Assembly (NCBI RefSeq): GCF_000980875.1
Contig: NZ_LAYO01000090.1
Location: 1 to 59,587, forward strand
DNA length: 59,587 nt
Source of the DNA: Leucobacter sp. Ag1
GTDB taxonomy: Bacteria; Actinomycetota; Actinomycetes; Actinomycetales; Microbacteriaceae
Reading direction: 5' to 3'
In this document: positions 9,269 through 17,645 of the stretch, one piece after another
Layout of the letters: each line of letters starts with the position of its first letter
Numbering within the stretch: position 1 is the first letter of the stretch
Translations under genes and position numbers: made by a program
Notes under the pieces: generated by a model
Seen by the model: the letters and a program-made list of their open reading frames with translations, nothing else
The model's database searches: none
What the model was told of the DNA's origin: nothing

Positions 9269-9799
9269 AGCGGAATGAATAGTTCGAACGCCCTGCTCGG
9301 CATCCTGGGGACGGGGCCGGGCTACGGGTACGACCTGAAGCACGATTACGACCGGCTGTTCGGCGCCGAGAAGCCCCTCGCCTTCGGGCAGGTGTACGCG
9401 ACCCTGGCGCGCCTGCTCAAGCACGGTCTGATCGAACTGCTCGGCGACGAGGCCGGCGGCGGCCCCGACCGCAAGCGCTACGAGATCACCCCCGCCGGCC
9501 GGGAGCGCATCGCCGAATGGCTCTTCGCCGTCGAGGTGCCCTCGGCCGCGCTCCAGAGCGACCTCTTCGCGAAGACGGTGATCGCGCTGCTCCTCGACGA
9601 CGACGCCGAACGACTGCTCGACGCGCAGCGCTCCGGCCACCTGGCGCGCATGCGCGACCTCACCAAGCGCAAGATCGGATCCGATCTGCCGACGGTGCTG
9701 CTGTGCGACCACGCGCTGTTCCACATCGAGGCCGATCTGCGCTGGATCGACCTCACCTCCGCGCGCCTCGGCGCGCTCCGCGAGGAGGTGCGCGCGTGA
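9266..9799 (+). CDS. PadR family transcriptional regulator
   Basis: 177 aa. The N-terminal winged helix is typical of PadR (ALLGILGTGPGYGYDLKHDYDRLFG, FGQVYATLARLLKHGLIE, GGGPDRKRYEITPAGRERIAEWL). The longer C-terminal part has an acidic/leucine-rich helix used for dimerisation (VirR-like C-terminus). ATG 9266 is chosen over an upstream TTG because it lies 6 nt after the TACGCT box. The stop overlaps the GTG of the ABC ATPase by 4 nt, so the regulator and the transporter form one operon. PadR proteins commonly repress such transporters until a toxic ligand binds. Confidence 0.92.
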   Translation: MSGMNSSNALLGILGTGPGYGYDLKHDYDRLFGAEKPLAFGQVYATLARLLKHGLIELLGDEAGGGPDRKRYEITPAGRERIAEWLFAVEVPSAALQSDLFAKTVIALLLDDDAERLLDAQRSGHLARMRDLTKRKIGSDLPTVLLCDHALFHIEADLRWIDLTSARLGALREEVRA

Positions 9800-10482
9800 G
9801 CTCGGCACCTCCCATCCTGCGGCTCCGCGGCGTCCGCAAGCGCTTCGGTCTCGACACGGCGCTCGATGGCGTCGATCTCGACGTGCGCGCGGGCGAGGTG
9901 CTCGCGATCATGGGCCCCTCGGGATCCGGAAAATCGACGCTGCTGCACGTCCTGGCAGGCGTGTACGCGCCCGACGAGGGATCCGCGCACTACCTCGACA
10001 CGCTCGTGAGCGAGCTGGGGGAGGCCGATCGGGCCCGGCTCCGGCTCGAGGAGTTCGGCTTCGTGTTCCAGTTCGGACAGCTGCTGCCCGACCTCACCGC
10101 GCTCGACAACGTGGCGCTCCCGCTGCTGATCGCCGGTCGACCGCGTCGGCAGGCGGTGCGCCAGGCGAAGTCCTGGTTGACGCAGCTCGGTCTCGCGGAC
10201 CACGCGGGCAAGCGTCCCGGCGAACTGTCGGGCGGGCAGGCGCAGCGCGTCGCGATCGCGCGTGCGCTCGTGACCGCACCGCGCATCGTCTTCGCCGACG
10301 AGCCGACCGGTTCGCTCGATTCGCTCTCCGCCGAGCAGGTCATGGCGACCCTGCTCGAGCTCGCGAAGGGCACCGGCGCCACCGTGGTCATCGTCACCCA
10401 CGATCCCCGCGTCGCCGCCTATGCGGACCGCGAGGTCGTGGTGCGCGACGGACGCATCTCGGGCGTCGGGATCCTCGCGTGA
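9796..10482 (+). CDS. ABC transporter ATP-binding protein (MacB/LolD type)
   Basis: 228 aa ATPase. Walker [11 protein letters not shown]-loop region FQFGQLLP, signature LSGGQAQR and Walker B IVFADEPTGSLD are all present, and the switch histidine is in VTHD. The subfamily pairs with FtsX-type permeases, and one follows with a 4-nt overlap. The cargo is unknown. With a PadR regulator in front, drug or peptide extrusion is the usual context, but lipoprotein or lipid export cannot be excluded. Confidence 0.95.
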   Translation: MSSAPPILRLRGVRKRFGLDTALDGVDLDVRAGEVLAIMGPSGSGKSTLLHVLAGVYAPDEGSAHYLDTLVSELGEADRARLRLEEFGFVFQFGQLLPDLTALDNVALPLLIAGRPRRQAVRQAKSWLTQLGLADHAGKRPGELSGGQAQRVAIARALVTAPRIVFADEPTGSLDSLSAEQVMATLLELAKGTGATVVIVTHDPRVAAYADREVVVRDGRISGVGILA

Positions 10483-12719
10483 ACGCGCTCCGTCTCGGCT
10501 GGCTGTTCGCCCGCACCGAGCGGTCGGGGCGCGGCCGGCTCGCCGGCGTCGCCGTGGGGGTCGCCGTCGGCGTCGCGCTCATGCTCCTCGTCGTGGCGGC
10601 CTACAACGGGCTCAACAGCCGCAACGAGCGCTCGACCTGGACCTACCTGTCGGGCGAGCACGCGAACGCGGAGCGGACGGAACCACTGGGACCGGACGAG
10701 GCCATCGCGGTCACGAGCGGCCGGGTGGGAGCGGCGCCCGAGCCGTTCCGGGGCGCCGGGATCGCCCGCCTCGATGTCGCGACGGCGCCCGATACCGCGC
10801 TGCGGATCCCGGGCGTCGACCGGATCCCGCGACCGGGGGAGTACCTGGCATCGCCGGCGCTCGAACGGTTGATCGCCGCGAATCCAGCCGACCAGCTGGG
10901 GGACCGGTACGGGAAGCCCATCGGCACCATCGACGACTCGGGGCTCGCGAGCCCCGACGCGCTCGTCGCGGTGGTCGGCGCCGATGTCGATCAGGTGAAG
11001 AACCGGCTCGGAGCGACGCTCGTGCACGGCTTCGGCACCTTCGCCTTCCCGAGCCAGGGCTACGAACTGGTCACCCTCGCGGGCGGATTCGCCGTGATCT
11101 TCCCGGTCGGTGTGCTCATCGTGATCCTCACCAGACTCGGGCAGGCCGCGCGCTCCGAGCGGATCTCGACGATCCGCCTCATCGGGGCGCGTCCGAGCCA
11201 GGTCGCGGGCGCGACGGCGGTCGAGACGGGGCTGCCGAGCCTCGTCGGAGCGCTCCTCGGGGTCGGCCTGTTCTGGGCGCTGCGTCCGGTCGCCGCGATG
11301 GTGCCCGTCGAGGGGATGCGCTTCTACCCCGACGACCTCGCGGTGTCCGGCGGCGTTCAAGCGGGCGTCGCGCTCGGCGTGGCCGCCATCACCTGCGCGA
11401 TCGCCTACGTGACCGCGCTGCGGACCGGATTCGGTCCGCTCGGCGCCAGTCGCGAGCGGCAGGAGCGTCGCCCGCGGATCCTCTCGCTGCTGCCGCTGGT
11501 GCTCGGCGGCGCGGTGATCGCCGGAACGACCGTGCTGACCATCTCCGGGGTGCCGATCCCGTTCACCGGCGAGCTGCTCATCGCGGGATTCGTGCTGATG
11601 ACCACGGGGCTGCTGTTCGCCGGGCCGTACCTGACCGGGCTCGTGAGCCGCGCGGGTGCGCGCGGCAGCGGGCGGCCATCGGTCCTGCTCGCGATGAACC
11701 GGATCACCCGGCACCCCCGCGCGACCTTCCGCGCAGTCGGCGGCATGGCGCTCGCGCTCTTCGTCGTGACCACCTTCGTCGTCGGGGCGACGACGGAGCG
11801 CGAGGCGGAGTTCGCGATCGCCCCGCCCGCGGAGCTCCTGAGCCCGAACGTGCTCGTCGCCTCCGTCGCGCCGGGCGAGCCGGACACCGACGCGCGGCTC
11901 GAACGCGGTCTCGCGCAGATCGCGCGGACGCCGGGCGTGAACGCCGCGTTCGTCGGGCGCTCCTTCGAGGGCGTCACCGGCGAGGGGACCGAGCAGATCT
12001 CGGGCCTCGTGATCCCTGCCGAAGGTGCCCGCGCGATCGGGCTCGACCCCGCCCCCGACGCCGAGTTCGTCGCGATCGAGGACCCGGGCGGGTACTTCGG
12101 CAACTTCGAGGTGACCGGTGAACCCGCGCGTATCTCGACCGTCTCGGCGGCGGCCGCGATGGCGATGAATCCCATGCAGGTGCTCATCGGCACCGACGGC
12201 TCCGCGGCCGCGCTCGATCGGGCCCGCACCGCCGTGGTCGAATCCGACCTCCCGCTGCAGGCGGGGCCGACGACGCGCGCCGAGGACGCCGGCATCGGCA
12301 TCGGAGCGGCGAGCTGGGCCGCGAGGTACTCGATTCTCGCGGGGATCGGCGTGCTCATCGCCGCCGCCATCTCGGCGATCTCGCTCGCGATCTCGACGGC
12401 CGCCGGGATCATCGATCGGCGACGCGTGCTCGGCCTGCTCCGGCTGAGCGGTGCGCCGGCACGGCTCATCAGGCGCATGATCGTGATCGAGACGGCCGTG
12501 CCGCTGCTCGCGGTGATCGTGCCGAGCATCGGGCTCGGATGGCTGTCGGCGTGGGGGCTCGTGACCGGGCTGTCGGAGGGGCGGCGCACGGTCTCCGTTC
12601 CGGATCCCGAGGCGTTCGGTGTGCTCGGCGTGTGCCTGCTGCTCGTCGGTCTCGCGGTCGCCGTGGCCTTCGCCGCCTCGCGGCCGGGGCGCGGTGCGGC
12701 GGCGACCAGATTCGAGTGA
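10479..12719 (+). CDS. FtsX-like permease of ABC exporter
   Basis: 746 aa with one N-terminal membrane segment, then an extracytoplasmic stretch, then groups of hydrophobic segments near residues 200-420 and 610-740. This is the duplicated FtsX layout with two permease modules. Each module has the typical run of three helices, for example AGGFAVIFPVGVLIVILT and YSILAGIGVLIAAAISAISLA. It should form the membrane channel for the ATPase encoded just upstream. The GTG start overlaps the ATPase stop. A hairpin without a T-tract follows at 12730-12760. Confidence 0.9.
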   Translation: MNALRLGWLFARTERSGRGRLAGVAVGVAVGVALMLLVVAAYNGLNSRNERSTWTYLSGEHANAERTEPLGPDEAIAVTSGRVGAAPEPFRGAGIARLDVATAPDTALRIPGVDRIPRPGEYLASPALERLIAANPADQLGDRYGKPIGTIDDSGLASPDALVAVVGADVDQVKNRLGATLVHGFGTFAFPSQGYELVTLAGGFAVIFPVGVLIVILTRLGQAARSERISTIRLIGARPSQVAGATAVETGLPSLVGALLGVGLFWALRPVAAMVPVEGMRFYPDDLAVSGGVQAGVALGVAAITCAIAYVTALRTGFGPLGASRERQERRPRILSLLPLVLGGAVIAGTTVLTISGVPIPFTGELLIAGFVLMTTGLLFAGPYLTGLVSRAGARGSGRPSVLLAMNRITRHPRATFRAVGGMALALFVVTTFVVGATTEREAEFAIAPPAELLSPNVLVASVAPGEPDTDARLERGLAQIARTPGVNAAFVGRSFEGVTGEGTEQISGLVIPAEGARAIGLDPAPDAEFVAIEDPGGYFGNFEVTGEPARISTVSAAAAMAMNPMQVLIGTDGSAAALDRARTAVVESDLPLQAGPTTRAEDAGIGIGAASWAARYSILAGIGVLIAAAISAISLAISTAAGIIDRRRVLGLLRLSGAPARLIRRMIVIETAVPLLAVIVPSIGLGWLSAWGLVTGLSEGRRTVSVPDPEAFGVLGVCLLLVGLAVAVAFAASRPGRGAAATRFE

Positions 12720-12729
12720 GCGGGCAGGT

Positions 12730-12760
12730 CTCCCCGTCACCGCACGGCGGCGACGGGGAG
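12730..12760. terminator. hairpin between convergent permease and racemase genes
   Basis: CTCCCCGTC (12730-12738) pairs with GACGGGGAG (12752-12760), extendable inward past one mismatch. It covers the end of the racemase gene. There is no T-run, so any termination would need Rho or transcript collision. Confidence 0.35.
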
Positions 12761-13477
12761 CGCCAGCGCCGAGCGGACGCAGGCTCGAGCCAGCGCAGCC
12801 GTCGGATCGACGATCCGAGGGCCGGCATCGATCCGCTCGCTCAGGATCGGCAGCTCGGTGCAGGCGGTGACGACCCGCGTCGCCCCGCCCCGTGCGAGCG
12901 CTTCGAGGACCGGTGCCAGCAGCCCGACTCCGCGTTCGATCTCGCCCGCTTTCACCGCGGTGATTGCGGCGATGACCGCGTGCTGCTCCGTGTCCCGCGG
13001 ATGGAGGACTGCGACACCGTTGCCGATGAGTCGATCCGTGTAGATCCCGCTCGCCATCGTCGCCGCGGTTCCGAGCACCGCGACCGCGCCGGGGGGCGGC
13101 TCGGCACCGCTCACGGCGGTCAGGATCTCGTCCACCGTCGAGCCGATCATGTCGAGCACGGGTACTCCCACCCGTCGCCGCACGGCGGCGAGGAACAGGT
13201 GCGCCGTGTTGCAGGGCACTGCGATGAAGTCCGCCCCGGACTCCTCGAGGAGACGGGCGCCCGCGGTCAGACCGCGCACCGGGCTCGGCCCTCCGCGGAG
13301 GAACGCTTCGGCCCGGTCCGGGATCGAGGGATCCGACCAGATGAGCGTGCGGAGGTGATCCTGATCCCTGCGCGCGGGCGTCGCCTCGACGAGCTTGCGA
13401 TAGAAGTCCGCGGTGGCGGCGGGGCCCATGCCCCCCAGGACGCCGACGACGGGTGCGGAGGATCCCATGACCGCCAT
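12737..13477 (-). CDS. aspartate/glutamate racemase family protein
   Basis: 246 aa. The family hallmarks are both present: GGMGPAATADFY near the N-terminus, and the two catalytic cysteines in VPCNTAH (Cys89) and TACTELP (Cys206), which act as the acid/base pair. The sequence resembles the YgeA/RacX group of cofactor-independent amino-acid racemases, so the substrate may be Asp, Glu or another amino acid. A strong GGAGGGAG ribosome site precedes ATG 13477. The gene is divergent from the amidase gene. I infer a role in interconverting D- and L-amino acids for the neighbouring catabolic genes. Confidence 0.9.
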   Translation of the reverse strand: MAVMGSSAPVVGVLGGMGPAATADFYRKLVEATPARRDQDHLRTLIWSDPSIPDRAEAFLRGGPSPVRGLTAGARLLEESGADFIAVPCNTAHLFLAAVRRRVGVPVLDMIGSTVDEILTAVSGAEPPPGAVAVLGTAATMASGIYTDRLIGNGVAVLHPRDTEQHAVIAAITAVKAGEIERGVGLLAPVLEALARGGATRVVTACTELPILSERIDAGPRIVDPTAALARACVRSALALPVAAVR

Positions 13478-13500
13478 TCGCGTCTCCCTCCACGCCTCGC

Positions 13501-13531
13501 AACCGGCTCCGACGCCGGTTCCTTCACGCTA
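13501..13531 (-). promoter_or_regulatory. racemase promoter and leader hairpin
   Basis: On the minus strand TAGCGT (13526-13531) is a candidate -10 box. AACCGGC (13501-13507) and GCCGGTT (13514-13520) would form a 7-bp hairpin at the very start of the transcript. Confidence 0.3.
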
Positions 13532-13635
13532 GATCCGTGCGGCGCACCAGCGCATCCCCGCGGGCACGCGGGTCGTCGATGCTGAGCCGCAGCAACGGTG
13601 AGCCTCGTGGCGCGACGTGCCGCGGGTGCCGCTGC

Positions 13636-13641
13636 TAGCGT
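13636..13641 (+). promoter_or_regulatory. candidate -10 box of the amidase gene
   Basis: TAGCGT lies 45 nt before ATG 13687. The gene itself has a Shine-Dalgarno sequence (GAGGGGGAG), so this mRNA would have a leader. Confidence 0.35.
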
Positions 13642-13686
13642 GAGCCGAGCGCCGGGAACGGACGCGGATCGGAACGAGGGGGAGCG

Positions 13687-14934
13687 ATGGAGCGGCCGAC
13701 CACGGAGGGTGATGACGGGATCGTGATCCTCGCGCTCCACGAGGACGAGCGACTTGCCGGCAGCGCGCGCCGGGGTGTGCTGCGCGGCCTGCGCCTCGCG
13801 GTGAAGGACAACATCGACATCGCGGGCGTCCCGACGACCCAGGGCTCACGGATCGCGGTAGAGGTCGCCTCGGCGACCGCGCCCGTGGTCTCGGCGCTCG
13901 AGAAGCGTGGTGCGACCACTGTCGCCAAGGTCAACCTGCACGAGTTCGCCTACGGTACGACGAGTGCGAACCCCTGGTTCGGCGCCGTGCCCAATCCAGC
14001 GCGGCCCGACCGAATCCCAGGCGGATCCTCCGGAGGCAGCGCCGCTGCGCTCGCCGCGGGTATCGCCGACCTCGCGCTCGGCACCGACACCGCGGGATCC
14101 ATTCGGATGCCCGCCGCGTGCGTCGGGGTCGTCGGTCTGCGCCCGCGCACCGGAAGTCTCGATCAGGCGGGAGTGCGCCCCCTCTGCCCGAGCTTCGACG
14201 CGGTCGGGCCGCTCGCTCGCACCGTCGCCGACGTCGTGCTCGCTTGGGATGTCCTGGTCGACGGAGCGCCGGGACCCGCTGCGGGCGCCCGCGACCGGCG
14301 CCGGAACGGGGCGCTACTCGACCGGGAACCCTCGCCGGGGCCGCGGATCGGACTGATCGGGTTCGACGTCGACCCCGCGACGGGCATGGCGCACGCGCTG
14401 AACCAGTGCACGGGGTTGGACGGGCTCGGGTCGGCGCTCGAGAAGATCGGTGCGCGCATCGATCCGGACCCCGGTATCGACTACGCCGGGCTCGACCGCG
14501 TGCAGGACGAATTCTGGCCCGCATTCCGCTTCGAGGCATCGCGCACGCACGCGGCATGGTTCCCCGCTCGGGCCGAGGAGTACGACCCGAGCGTTGCGCG
14601 CAAGCTCGCCGGCGCGGCCGGCGTCGAGCCGGAGGTGCACTCGGCGTCGCTCGCGGCTCTCGCTCGGCGCCGCACCGCCTTGATCGCCGACTGGGACGAG
14701 CGCGGAGTCGACGCCGTGCTCACGCCGACGCTCGGCTGCCCAGTGCCGTCGGTCGGGGCCGACGAGTTCGCCGTGCAGGACGCGCTGGGCCGATTCGTAG
14801 CGCCGTGGTCCGCGCTCGACCTGCCCGCCCTCGCCATCGGTGGCGTGCAGATCGTCGGCCGCACCGAAGCCGACGTGCTCGCGCTCGGGCTGAGGCTCGA
14901 GGCAGAGGGGCTCTTCGCGCGGCCGGCTCCCTGA
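13687..14934 (+). CDS. amidase (amidase signature family)
   Basis: 415 aa. The Ser-cisSer-Lys triad is readable: Lys40 in LAVKDNIDIAGVPT, the cis-Ser in PGGSSGGSAAALAAG (Ser114), and the nucleophile Ser138 in LGTDTAGSIR, 24 residues later as in the family. The protein is on the short side for amidase-signature enzymes, and the C-terminal part is less conserved. It hydrolyses a carbon-nitrogen amide bond, but the substrate cannot be read from sequence. It ends 4 nt before the convergent LysR gene. Confidence 0.92.
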   Translation: MERPTTEGDDGIVILALHEDERLAGSARRGVLRGLRLAVKDNIDIAGVPTTQGSRIAVEVASATAPVVSALEKRGATTVAKVNLHEFAYGTTSANPWFGAVPNPARPDRIPGGSSGGSAAALAAGIADLALGTDTAGSIRMPAACVGVVGLRPRTGSLDQAGVRPLCPSFDAVGPLARTVADVVLAWDVLVDGAPGPAAGARDRRRNGALLDREPSPGPRIGLIGFDVDPATGMAHALNQCTGLDGLGSALEKIGARIDPDPGIDYAGLDRVQDEFWPAFRFEASRTHAAWFPARAEEYDPSVARKLAGAAGVEPEVHSASLAALARRRTALIADWDERGVDAVLTPTLGCPVPSVGADEFAVQDALGRFVAPWSALDLPALAIGGVQIVGRTEADVLALGLRLEAEGLFARPAP

Positions 14935-14938
14935 CCCG

Positions 14939-15850
14939 CTAGCTCACGAGCGCCCGCTCGAAGGCGCGCCGCATCGCCTCGATGACGGCGTCGGTTGCGG
15001 CGCGCGGCGCCGGGGGCGAGACGAGGGCGTGCAGGCTGCGGGAGAAGTGCAGGCCGATCGCGTCGACCGCGACCGTGCTCGCCGGCGCCGCGCTCGCGAC
15101 GGTCTCGGGGACGAGTGCCGCGGCGGAGCCCGAAGCGACGAGGTCGACGAAGACTTCGAAGTCGTCGGCGTAGGCGAGGGGGCGCGGGAGGATCCCGGCG
15201 GTGCGGAACGCATCGGCCATGACGGTCGCGTCGCTCGATCCGGGGTGGTGCAGGGCCCAGGGCAGACCGGACAGGGTGTCGGCCTGCACCGCTCCGTCGC
15301 GGTGCAGATCCCACTCGCGGGGGAGCAGCAGCCGGTAGCGTTCGACGCCGAGGTCGATCTCGGTGAGCGTCGCCGGCCAGGCGAGTCCGGTGCTCGAGCA
15401 TCGATAGACGACGGTGAGGTCCGGGGTGTCGCCGTCGGTCAACGCTCGGATCGCCGCCGACGGGTCGTGGACGGAGAAGCGCACACGGGTGCCGGTCGCG
15501 ACGAGACGCGGGTCGTGCAGGATCTCGGGAGCGACGACGCGGGCGAGGCTCGCGTAGAGGGCGATCGTGATCTCGTCGACGTTCGCCTCGTGGGCGTTAT
15601 GCGCCGCTCGCAGCACCGCATCGAGGTCCGCGAACACCGGCGCCGCGCGGCGCGCCATAGCGAGCGCGGCCTCGGTGGGCCGAGTGCTGCGCGCAGTCCG
15701 TTCGAAGAGAGGGAGTCCGGCCGCGGCCTCGAGCGCCGCCATCTGCTGGGACACGGCCGAGGCCGTGTAGCCGAGCCGATTGGCGGCACCGGCGAAGGAT
15801 CCGTGGCTGATCACCTCCACGAGAGTTCGCAAGTGAACGGGATTGAGCAT
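14939..15850 (-). CDS. LysR family transcriptional regulator
   Basis: 303 aa. N-terminal winged helix-turn-helix (LRTLVEVISHGSFAGAANRLGYTASAVSQQMAALEAAAGLPLFER) followed by a periplasmic-binding-like effector domain from about residue 90. It is transcribed divergently from the amidohydrolase-transporter operon with 119 bp between the two, the classic arrangement for a LysR protein that activates its neighbour. An AAGGA site precedes ATG 15850, and TACGCT lies upstream on the minus strand. Confidence 0.93.
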   Translation of the reverse strand: MLNPVHLRTLVEVISHGSFAGAANRLGYTASAVSQQMAALEAAAGLPLFERTARSTRPTEAALAMARRAAPVFADLDAVLRAAHNAHEANVDEITIALYASLARVVAPEILHDPRLVATGTRVRFSVHDPSAAIRALTDGDTPDLTVVYRCSSTGLAWPATLTEIDLGVERYRLLLPREWDLHRDGAVQADTLSGLPWALHHPGSSDATVMADAFRTAGILPRPLAYADDFEVFVDLVASGSAAALVPETVASAAPASTVAVDAIGLHFSRSLHALVSPPAPRAATDAVIEAMRRAFERALVS

Positions 15851-15907
15851 CAGTGATCCTTATTCTCAGCGTATCGGATTGCAGCGGCAGGGGGATTGGT
15901 CGCCGCG

Positions 15908-15926
15908 AACAATGGACTCTATTGTT
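15908..15926. promoter_or_regulatory. candidate LysR operator
   Basis: AACAAT (15908-15913) and ATTGTT (15921-15926) form an inverted repeat with a 7-nt spacer. It lies in the divergent intergenic region, 43 nt before the amidohydrolase start. Confidence 0.4.
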
Positions 15927-15969
15927 GCTTGCATTGGCATCGACGCCAAGAGGTGAAGGAGGAACGCTG

Positions 15970-17559
15970 ATGGTCAAGCGCCTGTTGACGCATCCGAGGA
16001 TCCTGGCCGACAACGGCCGACCGCTCGACGGCGTCGACGCGATCCTCGTGGACGACGGCCGCATCGCGGCGCTCGGATCCCGACACGACCTTCGAGCGGC
16101 GCATCCGAGGATCCCCGAAGTCGCGCTGCCCGGCGCGGTGCTCGTCCCGGGCTTCCACGATGCGCACATCCACACCGGCAACGTCGCCCGCGGGCTCTCC
16201 TCCTTCGACCTGCGCGAGGCGGACACGATCGACGCCGCGCTCGAGGTGCTCCGCGCTCATCTCGACGCGCACCCGGGCGACGGTTGGGTGACCGGCGGCC
16301 GTTGGGACAGCAACCGCTGGCCGACGGGCGTGCCCACCCGTCACGACCTCGACGCGGTCTGCGCGACCCGACCCCTGGCGCTCCCGAGTCTCGACGGGCA
16401 CTCCATCTGGCTCAACACGCGCGCGCTCGAACTCGCCGGCATCGATCGCACGACCCCCGACCCGTTCGGCGGTGACATCGCCCGCGAATCAGACGGGGAA
16501 ACCCCCGCCGGTGTGCTGCGAGAAACCGCAGTGGATCCCGTTCGCGAGCTGTCCGAGCGCGGGCAGGACGCGGACCTGCCCGAACTCCTCCTGCGGGCGC
16601 AGGCCCACCTGCACTCACTCGGACTGACCCGCCTCACCGATCTCGACGAGCAGCCCACCCGCGAGGCGTTCGCCGCATTGCGCGATGCCGATCGGCTCCG
16701 CCTCCGCGTCCACAAGGGCACTCCGATGCCGGACCTCGAGCGAGCGATCGCCGAGGGACGGCGCACGGGCGCGGGTGACCGCTGGATCACCGAAGGACCC
16801 GTGAAGCTGTTCTCGGACGGCGCGCTCGGATCCCACAGCGCGCACATGCACGCCGACTTCGCCGACGACCCGGGGAACCGGGGCATCGAGGTCATGACCC
16901 TCGACGAGCTCACCGAGCACGTCAGACGCGCGAACACCGCGGGCATCGCCGTCGCGACCCACGCGATCGGCGACGAGGCCAACCGGCGCGTGCTCGACGC
17001 GTACGAGCGGAACGTCGCGTTGGCTCGGGAGCGCGGACTCCGCAACCGCATCGAGCACGCGCAGCACCTGGCACACGAGGATCTGCGGCGCTTCGCCTCA
17101 CTCGGCGTCGTCGCCTCCTTGCAGCCCCTGCACTGCACCACCGACTTCGAGCTCGCGGGGCGCCGTATCGGCGAGCGCCGACTCGCCAACTACGCCTGGC
17201 GATCCTTCCTCGACGCCGGCGCGATCCTCGCATTCGGGTCCGACGCACCGATCGAACCGGCGGACGTGCTCGCCGGGATCCGGGCCGCGGTCACCCGCAA
17301 GCGCGCCGATGGCACGCCCGACGGCGGGTTCGAGCCCGAGGAGCGGGTGACCGCGGGTGAAGCACTCGCCGCATACACCTCGGGAGCCGCGCTCGCCGCC
17401 GGACTCGAGCGTCGTGCGGGGCGCATCGCGGTCGGCTGCGACGCCGACTTCGTCGCGCTCGGCGCCGATCTCACGACCGTCGATCCCGAAACGATCGCGA
17501 CGATCGCCGTCTCCGGAACGATCGTCGGCGGCGAGGTCGTGTTCGCGCCCGGCGGCTGA
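15970..17559 (+). CDS. amidohydrolase family protein (YtcJ-like)
   Basis: 529 aa. The metal-dependent hydrolase barrel is clear: PGFHDAHIHTGN with the His-X-His ligands (His66, His68), THAIGDEANRRVLDAYE, NRIEHAQHL (His363) and FGSDAPIEP (Asp425). The C-terminus returns to the small beta domain (GCDADFVALGADL). YtcJ-like enzymes act on N-acyl or N-formyl amines and related amides. ATG 15970 follows GAAGGAGG at good spacing. It is the first gene of an operon that continues into an amino acid transporter and a P1 peptidase, so its product is probably an amino acid or amine. Confidence 0.9.
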   Translation: MVKRLLTHPRILADNGRPLDGVDAILVDDGRIAALGSRHDLRAAHPRIPEVALPGAVLVPGFHDAHIHTGNVARGLSSFDLREADTIDAALEVLRAHLDAHPGDGWVTGGRWDSNRWPTGVPTRHDLDAVCATRPLALPSLDGHSIWLNTRALELAGIDRTTPDPFGGDIARESDGETPAGVLRETAVDPVRELSERGQDADLPELLLRAQAHLHSLGLTRLTDLDEQPTREAFAALRDADRLRLRVHKGTPMPDLERAIAEGRRTGAGDRWITEGPVKLFSDGALGSHSAHMHADFADDPGNRGIEVMTLDELTEHVRRANTAGIAVATHAIGDEANRRVLDAYERNVALARERGLRNRIEHAQHLAHEDLRRFASLGVVASLQPLHCTTDFELAGRRIGERRLANYAWRSFLDAGAILAFGSDAPIEPADVLAGIRAAVTRKRADGTPDGGFEPEERVTAGEALAAYTSGAALAAGLERRAGRIAVGCDADFVALGADLTTVDPETIATIAVSGTIVGGEVVFAPGG

Positions 17560-17610
17560 GCCCGGGACGCGAGACCCGGCCCCGCACCCGCGAGGCCGCC
17601 ATCCCACTGC

Positions 17611-17628
17611 GCCCGGCACCCGCCGGGC
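17611..17628 (+). other. intercistronic hairpin before the binding-protein gene
   Basis: GCCCGGC-ACCC-GCCGGGC forms a perfect 7-bp stem between the amidohydrolase stop and the ribosome site of the substrate-binding protein. It may protect or separately tune the downstream mRNA. Confidence 0.4.
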
Positions 17629-17645
17629 CAACCGAAGGAGTCGCA

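Noticed and set aside
10419-13502. Very long open frame on the minus strand (over 1000 codons) opposite the ABC permease
   Set aside because: It is antisense to a clear FtsX permease and racemase region, has no family features and is Arg/Gly/Glu-rich. Such frames are expected opposite G+C-rich genes.
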